A DNA stretch of 8,535 bases from positions 1 to 8,535 of the forward strand of contig CAYTLW010000205.1 of the NCBI GenBank assembly GCA_964438735.1. The letters are read 5' to 3'. Of this stretch, positions 6,061 to 8,535 are shown piece after piece. A program made the position numbers and the translations under genes. The notes under the pieces are model-generated. The model saw only the letters and a list, made by a program, of their open reading frames with translations. It was not told the DNA's origin and searched no databases. The first letter of the stretch is position 1, and every line of letters starts with the position of its first letter. The DNA comes from CAYTLW01 sp964438735 (GTDB lineage Bacteria > Myxococcota_A > UBA9042).

Positions 6061-7746
6061 ATGCCCCCAGTTCACCTGGTCCTGGAGCGTTTTACTCCGA
6101 TCATCGAGTCCATCGAGTGGAAGGTTGGCCACCGCTATTGGCAGGTGCGCGGTACCCGCGCGTTCACCTCCAACGAGGTGCCGCATATGGTGACCAACGA
6201 CGGCGTGCGCGCCGCCCGTGCCGCCGACGTGCTCTACGCCAGCTGCCAGGCGGCCGCCGCGGCGGGCACCCTCGAGGAAGAGATCCAGGTCGCCGAGCTC
6301 GCCGTGGGCCTGGGGATGCACGCCCGGCTGCTGCTGGATCGCTTCCAGGCGCGCTGCCAGGCCGATGGCGTCGACTACTACGATCGGCTGACCTTCTACG
6401 TCACCGACTGGTCGGCCCGCACCCTGCAGGACCTGGTCGCCCGCGGCACCCTGCCCGCCCACCACGAGGGTCGGGTTCGTATGGGCCTGCTCAACGCGCT
6501 GGCGCCCGATGAGCTGGTCGACCTGTCCACCGGCGACAAGACACCCTTAAAAGGACTGCGCGCCATCATTCACAACTACCTGCTCGCCGTGCTGCCCTTT
6601 GACCTGCTGGTCCACCAGGGCGACCAGTGGCTGCAGGTGCAGGTGCAGACCCGCATCGACGATACCCAGGTCGCGGCCATGGTCAGCGAGGTGCCGCTGG
6701 ACCAGCTCGGCGCCCTGGTCAAGGGCGACGACGACGCCGCGCTCGACCGGCTGGTGCCGTTGTACGAGCTCTTCTGCATGGAGCGGGCCTTCTTCCCCAT
6801 CGACATCGCCGATGTGCCCGGCCGCGAGGAGCTGGAGCGCTTCCACAACGACGTGGTCAAACCCTGGGCCAAGGCCCACCCCGACCACGCCGGCCAGGTC
6901 CGCGTCCTGCACTCCCGCGGCGCCTTGAACAGCCTGCGTGCCAGCCTGCCCGTGCTGCGCGAGGACGGCTTCGTACTCCTGTCCGATTACGGCTGGACGA
7001 AGCTCGAAGACCTGCTCACGGTCAAGCAGCATCAGCGCTTCGGTCCGGCCACCGCCATGGGACTGAACTTCTGTTTCCTGGATGCCCAGGTCGCCGCCGA
7101 CGGCGCCCGCGTGCAGATCCCCAGCGACGACGACGAGGCCTCCATCCGCGCCCGCCTCATCAGCCGCAACGAGCTGCCGGAGACCGAAGCGGCCTTCCAC
7201 GAATCCTACGCCACCCGCCCGCTCAACACCCTGTACGGCATCACCAGCGCCGCCGCCGAAGCCCAGAAGCGAGGCGACGTGGTCACCGCCAGCGCCCGCT
7301 TCGCCGAGGCCCATCGCAAGTTCCCCGAGAGCTGGCATGTGCTCGCCGAAGCCGCCCGCCACGCCACGTTCTACGCACGCAACCCACAACTGGGCCTGGA
7401 GCTGGCCGCCAGAGCGCGCAGCATCAACCCCACCGCCAGCGCCCAGGTACACAACGAGGTCGGCGACGCCCTCTACGAACTCGGCCGCAAAGAAGAGGCC
7501 CACGACGCCTACCAGGCCGCCATCCAGGTCGACCCGGACCATCCGCGCGCCTACATGAACCTGAGCTGGACGCTCGCCGACCAGGGCAACTTCGACGGCG
7601 CCCTGGAGGCCCTGGGCAAGGGGCTGGCGCTGGACATCTGGGGCATGTTCACCGGGCCGCTTCTGGAGAAGCAGAAGCAGGTGCTGCAAGCGCGGGCTGC
7701 GGTTCAGCAGCGTAAGCAGTCGTGGTTTCAGTCGCGACAGTGGTGA
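6061..7746 (+). CDS. Putative MidA/NDUFAF7-like SAM-dependent methyltransferase with C-terminal TPRs
   Basis: I read residues about 30-345 as a divergent class I methyltransferase of the MidA type (Methyltransf_28; human NDUFAF7 methylates an arginine of a complex I subunit). Support: QVAELAVGLGMHARLLLDRF (76-95) fits the first beta strand and SAM loop; FYVTDWSARTLQDL (112-125) fits strand 2 with its acidic residue; IIHNYLLAVLPFDLL (169-183) resembles the family's NExxDALP block; and VLREDGFVLLSDYGW (298-312) resembles the GGxxLxxDYG block. The SAM loop lacks the usual ExGxGxG, so catalysis is uncertain. The C-terminal part (about 390-526) is helical repeats; 461-494 (VGDALYELGRKEEAHDAYQAAIQVDP core) and 495-526 are clear TPRs, preceded by two weaker ones. 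TPRs would bind a protein partner or substrate. No signal peptide or membrane segment is seen, so it is likely cytoplasmic. GGAG at 6050-6053, 7 nt before the ATG, supports this start. It is probably last in an operon with argH. Alternatively it may be a non-catalytic scaffold. Confidence 0.85.
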   Translation: MPPVHLVLERFTPIIESIEWKVGHRYWQVRGTRAFTSNEVPHMVTNDGVRAARAADVLYASCQAAAAAGTLEEEIQVAELAVGLGMHARLLLDRFQARCQADGVDYYDRLTFYVTDWSARTLQDLVARGTLPAHHEGRVRMGLLNALAPDELVDLSTGDKTPLKGLRAIIHNYLLAVLPFDLLVHQGDQWLQVQVQTRIDDTQVAAMVSEVPLDQLGALVKGDDDAALDRLVPLYELFCMERAFFPIDIADVPGREELERFHNDVVKPWAKAHPDHAGQVRVLHSRGALNSLRASLPVLREDGFVLLSDYGWTKLEDLLTVKQHQRFGPATAMGLNFCFLDAQVAADGARVQIPSDDDEASIRARLISRNELPETEAAFHESYATRPLNTLYGITSAAAEAQKRGDVVTASARFAEAHRKFPESWHVLAEAARHATFYARNPQLGLELAARARSINPTASAQVHNEVGDALYELGRKEEAHDAYQAAIQVDPDHPRAYMNLSWTLADQGNFDGALEALGKGLALDIWGMFTGPLLEKQKQVLQARAAVQQRKQSWFQSRQW

Positions 7747-7801
7747 GCCCGCAAAGGGGCAAGATCCTTAGCTTTTAGCGTCTAGCGGCGATCGCACGGC
7801 C
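7747..7801. other. Spacer after the methyltransferase-TPR gene; only a weak terminator candidate
   Basis: GCCC (7747-7750) and GGGC (7757-7760) could form a 4-bp stem with loop GCAAAG just after the stop codon, but no U tract follows directly, so I do not call a terminator. TAGC recurs three times within 7770-7786. GCGATCGC (7788-7795) is an 8-bp palindrome. No gene is seen. Confidence 0.3.
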
Positions 7802-7957
7802 GTGGCTGTGACCGTGACCGTGTCCGAGTCCGTGACCGTGTCCGAGTCCGTGACCGTGACCGAGTCCGTGACCGTGTCCGAGTCCGTGACCGTGACCGAG
7901 TCCGTGACCGTGTCCGAGTCCGTGACCGTGACCGTGACCGTAGCCGTGGCCGTGGCA
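7802..7957. repeat. Degenerate hexanucleotide tandem repeat (26 units) with 18/36-bp higher order
   Basis: Twenty-six consecutive hexamers fit without a gap. The main variants are GTGACC (A), GTGTCC (B) and GAGTCC (C), with degenerate edge units GTGGCT, GTAGCC, GTGGCC and GTGGCA. From 7814 the order is ABC ABC AAC ABC AAC ABC AAA, i.e. an 18-bp unit and a partly alternating 36-bp super-unit. Edge units are more diverged than central ones, as expected of tandem repeats that expand and homogenise internally. The strand is undetermined. Five of the six frames are stop-free, so open frames here carry no coding evidence. Confidence 0.95.
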
Positions 7958-8137
7958 CCCCGAGACAGCTCATGCAGTCAACCAGCTGATCTACAAGACA
8001 TCTTGGCCAAATTCCTGAACAGGTCCAAGAATCTGATACAGATAGATGTAATTACATTGAGTTAAGCGATGAGCAGCCGAACTGGACGTCCATGCCAGGG
8101 TGGCTCGCTCTTCAAGCGCGGCAGGCACCGCCGCCTA
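7958..8137. other. AT-richer intergenic spacer with short palindromes
   Basis: The first ~110 bases (to about 8070) are clearly less GC-rich than the rest of the window. They contain TTGGCCAA (8003-8010), a bulged stem CTTGGCC/GGTCCAAG (8002-8008 with 8022-8029), ATCTG-ATA-CAGAT (8031-8043) and the 12-bp palindrome ATGTAATTACAT (8046-8057). This could hold a promoter or operator for a downstream gene, but no pair of -35/-10 boxes with proper spacing is convincing. From about 8071 composition becomes GC-rich again with nothing recognisable. Confidence 0.5.
8046..8057. promoter_or_regulatory. 12-bp perfect palindrome ATGTAATTACAT, possible operator
   Basis: A perfect AT-rich dyad in the only AT-rich stretch of the window. 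It has the size and symmetry of a half-site pair for a dimeric helix-turn-helix regulator. No adjacent promoter or regulator gene is visible, so operator function is a guess. Confidence 0.25.
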
Positions 8138-8267
8138 CTGCGGCTGAAGCCGCGGGCTCATTGTCAAGAAGTCCGCCTGCGCGGACTTGTCATACCTGGC
8201 ACTGCACGAGGGCGCAAAGTCCGCGAAGGCGGACTTCTCGTATAAGAGGCAGCAGTTTCAACTGCTG
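8138..8267. repeat. Dyad-symmetric array of four REP-like hairpins
   Basis: Four perfect short stems with 4-nt loops: H1 GCGGC-TGAA-GCCGC (8140-8153), H2 AAGTCCGC-CTGC-GCGGACTT (8169-8188), H3 AAGTCCGC-GAAG-GCGGACTT (8217-8236) and H4 CAGCAGT-TTCA-ACTGCTG (8250-8267). H3 is the reverse complement of H2 with one mismatch in 20. H4's loop is the reverse complement of H1's. Centres are 32, 48 and 32 nt apart, so H1/H4 and H2/H3 share one dyad at 8202.5. The array therefore reads as two inverted copies of a two-hairpin unit. This resembles REP/BIME-type extragenic repeats; a structured RNA is the alternative. Confidence 0.75.
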
Positions 8268-8277
8268 GGCGATCGCC
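8268..8277. repeat. 10-bp perfect palindrome GGCGATCGCC abutting hairpin H4
   Basis: This palindrome starts on the base after H4 and contains GCGATCGC, the same octamer as at 7788-7795. It may be a fifth structural element of the hairpin array. Its meaning is unknown. Confidence 0.5.
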
Positions 8278-8298
8278 AGGCTGGCTCAGCTCGAACGC

Positions 8299-8484
8299 TG
8301 GAGCGCCGAACAGGTAACGGAGCGAGTGCCATGCCGAGCGCCGGTTGGCCAGATGCAAGGCGGAGCGCCGCCGGCGATGCAGCGCATCGCCAAGTCGCGA
8401 CAACGCAGCCTGAGCGAAGCGAGGGGCACAGATGGCCGGTCGCCGCCGGCAGGGCGCCGCGAAGCTTACCTGTTCGGTGCTCTA
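8299..8484. mobile_element. MITE-like or structured-RNA element bounded by 17-19 bp inverted repeats
   Basis: The left arm 8301-8317 (GAGCGCCGAACAGGTAA) pairs with 8466-8482 (TTACCTGTTCGGTGCTC) at 16 of 17 positions plus one G-T, and the pairing extends to 8299/8484 with a second G-T. The roughly 148-bp interior is very GC-rich and self-complementary: GGCGATGC-AGC-GCATCGCC (8373-8391), GTCGCGAC (8394-8401) and GCCGG/CCGGC (8435-8450). GAGCGCCG is repeated directly at 8301, 8336 and 8363. No target-site duplication is apparent. It encodes no convincing protein. A non-autonomous transposon or a folded non-coding RNA both fit. Confidence 0.5.
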
Positions 8485-8535
8485 AACAGGTTCACGTTGG
8501 TTGTGGATCATTTTGCCCACCTGGCGACATGAGCG
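8485..8535. other. Window end: possible insertion-sequence edge or start of the next gene
   Basis: GTGGATCATTTTGCCCAC (8503-8520) has GTGG/CCAC ends and, from memory, resembles the repeated transposase-binding boxes at ends of some IS21-family elements. An ATG at 8529-8531 is followed by only four bases and has no clear Shine-Dalgarno. Neither reading can be decided here. Confidence 0.25.

Noticed and set aside
6547..7689. 380-residue minus-strand open frame opposite the methyltransferase-TPR gene
   Set aside because: It is a shadow of the plus-strand gene, which has a ribosome site, family blocks and TPRs. The antisense product shows no recognisable domain.
7747..7775. Rho-independent terminator after the methyltransferase-TPR gene
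   Set aside because: The only stem is 4 bp (GCCC/GGGC) and is not followed directly by a U tract.
7782..7973. 63-residue minus-strand SR/TR-repeat frame
   Set aside because: It is the same repeat read backwards; it resembles an RS-domain peptide by composition only.
7802..8065. 87-residue plus-strand frame starting MAVTVTVSESV
   Set aside because: It is open only because the hexamer repeat lacks stops in that frame. There is no Shine-Dalgarno sequence, and it runs on into AT-rich non-coding sequence.
8138..8267. CRISPR array in the repeat-rich tail
   Set aside because: The repeats are inverted hairpins of differing sequence, without direct repeats separated by uniform unique spacers, and no cas gene is nearby.
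7788..8276. Two GCGATCGC octamers as cyanobacterial HIP1 signatures
   Set aside because: Only two occur in 8.5 kb of GC-rich DNA, close to what chance allows, and the gene content does not suggest cyanobacteria.
8164..8403. 79-residue minus-strand frame in the same element
   Set aside because: It is composed of the same hairpin repeats, with no domain and no ribosome site.
8092..8532. 146-residue plus-strand frame across the hairpin array and inverted-repeat element
   Set aside because: It is built from palindromic repeats. Both arms of the inverted repeat yield a YLFGA word when read on opposite strands, showing that the similarity is DNA structure, not protein conservation. There is no start signal.

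Overview
The window is GC-rich DNA that looks bacterial, most likely from a Myxococcota-type (deltaproteobacterial) lineage. The main clue is a giant secreted lipoprotein made of cysteine-rich CDDGxxCTxDxC repeats and one MopE-type CDGxDNDCDG motif, a style common in that group. The lineage call is inference; no ribosomal or phylogenetic marker other than argH is present.

Bases 1-80 are G/C homopolymer runs and look like a low-quality contig end. Bases 164-4576 encode a Cys-rich lipoprotein of about 1,470 residues. It alternates three arrays of about 26 short disulfide-type repeats with three MAM-like/jelly-roll modules, and has one somatomedin-B-like domain between repeats 4 and 5. Its start is unclear: the signal peptide is truncated in the open frame, and a frameshift near the 5' end would repair it. 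Nine bases later, with a Shine-Dalgarno sequence overlapping the lipoprotein stop, comes argH (4586-6037), a complete argininosuccinate lyase. After 23 bases comes a 561-residue protein (6061-7746) that I read as a divergent MidA/NDUFAF7-type (Methyltransf_28) SAM-dependent methyltransferase fused to C-terminal TPRs. The three genes run on the same strand with minimal gaps and are probably co-transcribed, but they do not form an obvious pathway: one surface protein, one arginine-biosynthesis enzyme and one putative protein methyltransferase.

The last 790 bases hold no convincing gene and are unusually structured. In order they are: a 26-unit degenerate hexanucleotide tandem repeat with 18/36-bp higher-order periodicity (7802-7957); an AT-richer spacer with a 12-bp palindrome (7958-8070); four short hairpins placed with exact dyad symmetry, forming two inverted copies of a two-hairpin unit (8138-8267); a GC-rich element of about 186 bp bounded by 17-19 bp inverted repeats (8299-8484); and a final stretch that may be the edge of an insertion sequence or the next gene. 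This looks like a dispersed-repeat/MITE-like island and is the least explained part of the window, along with the bacterial somatomedin-B domain and the methyltransferase-TPR fusion.
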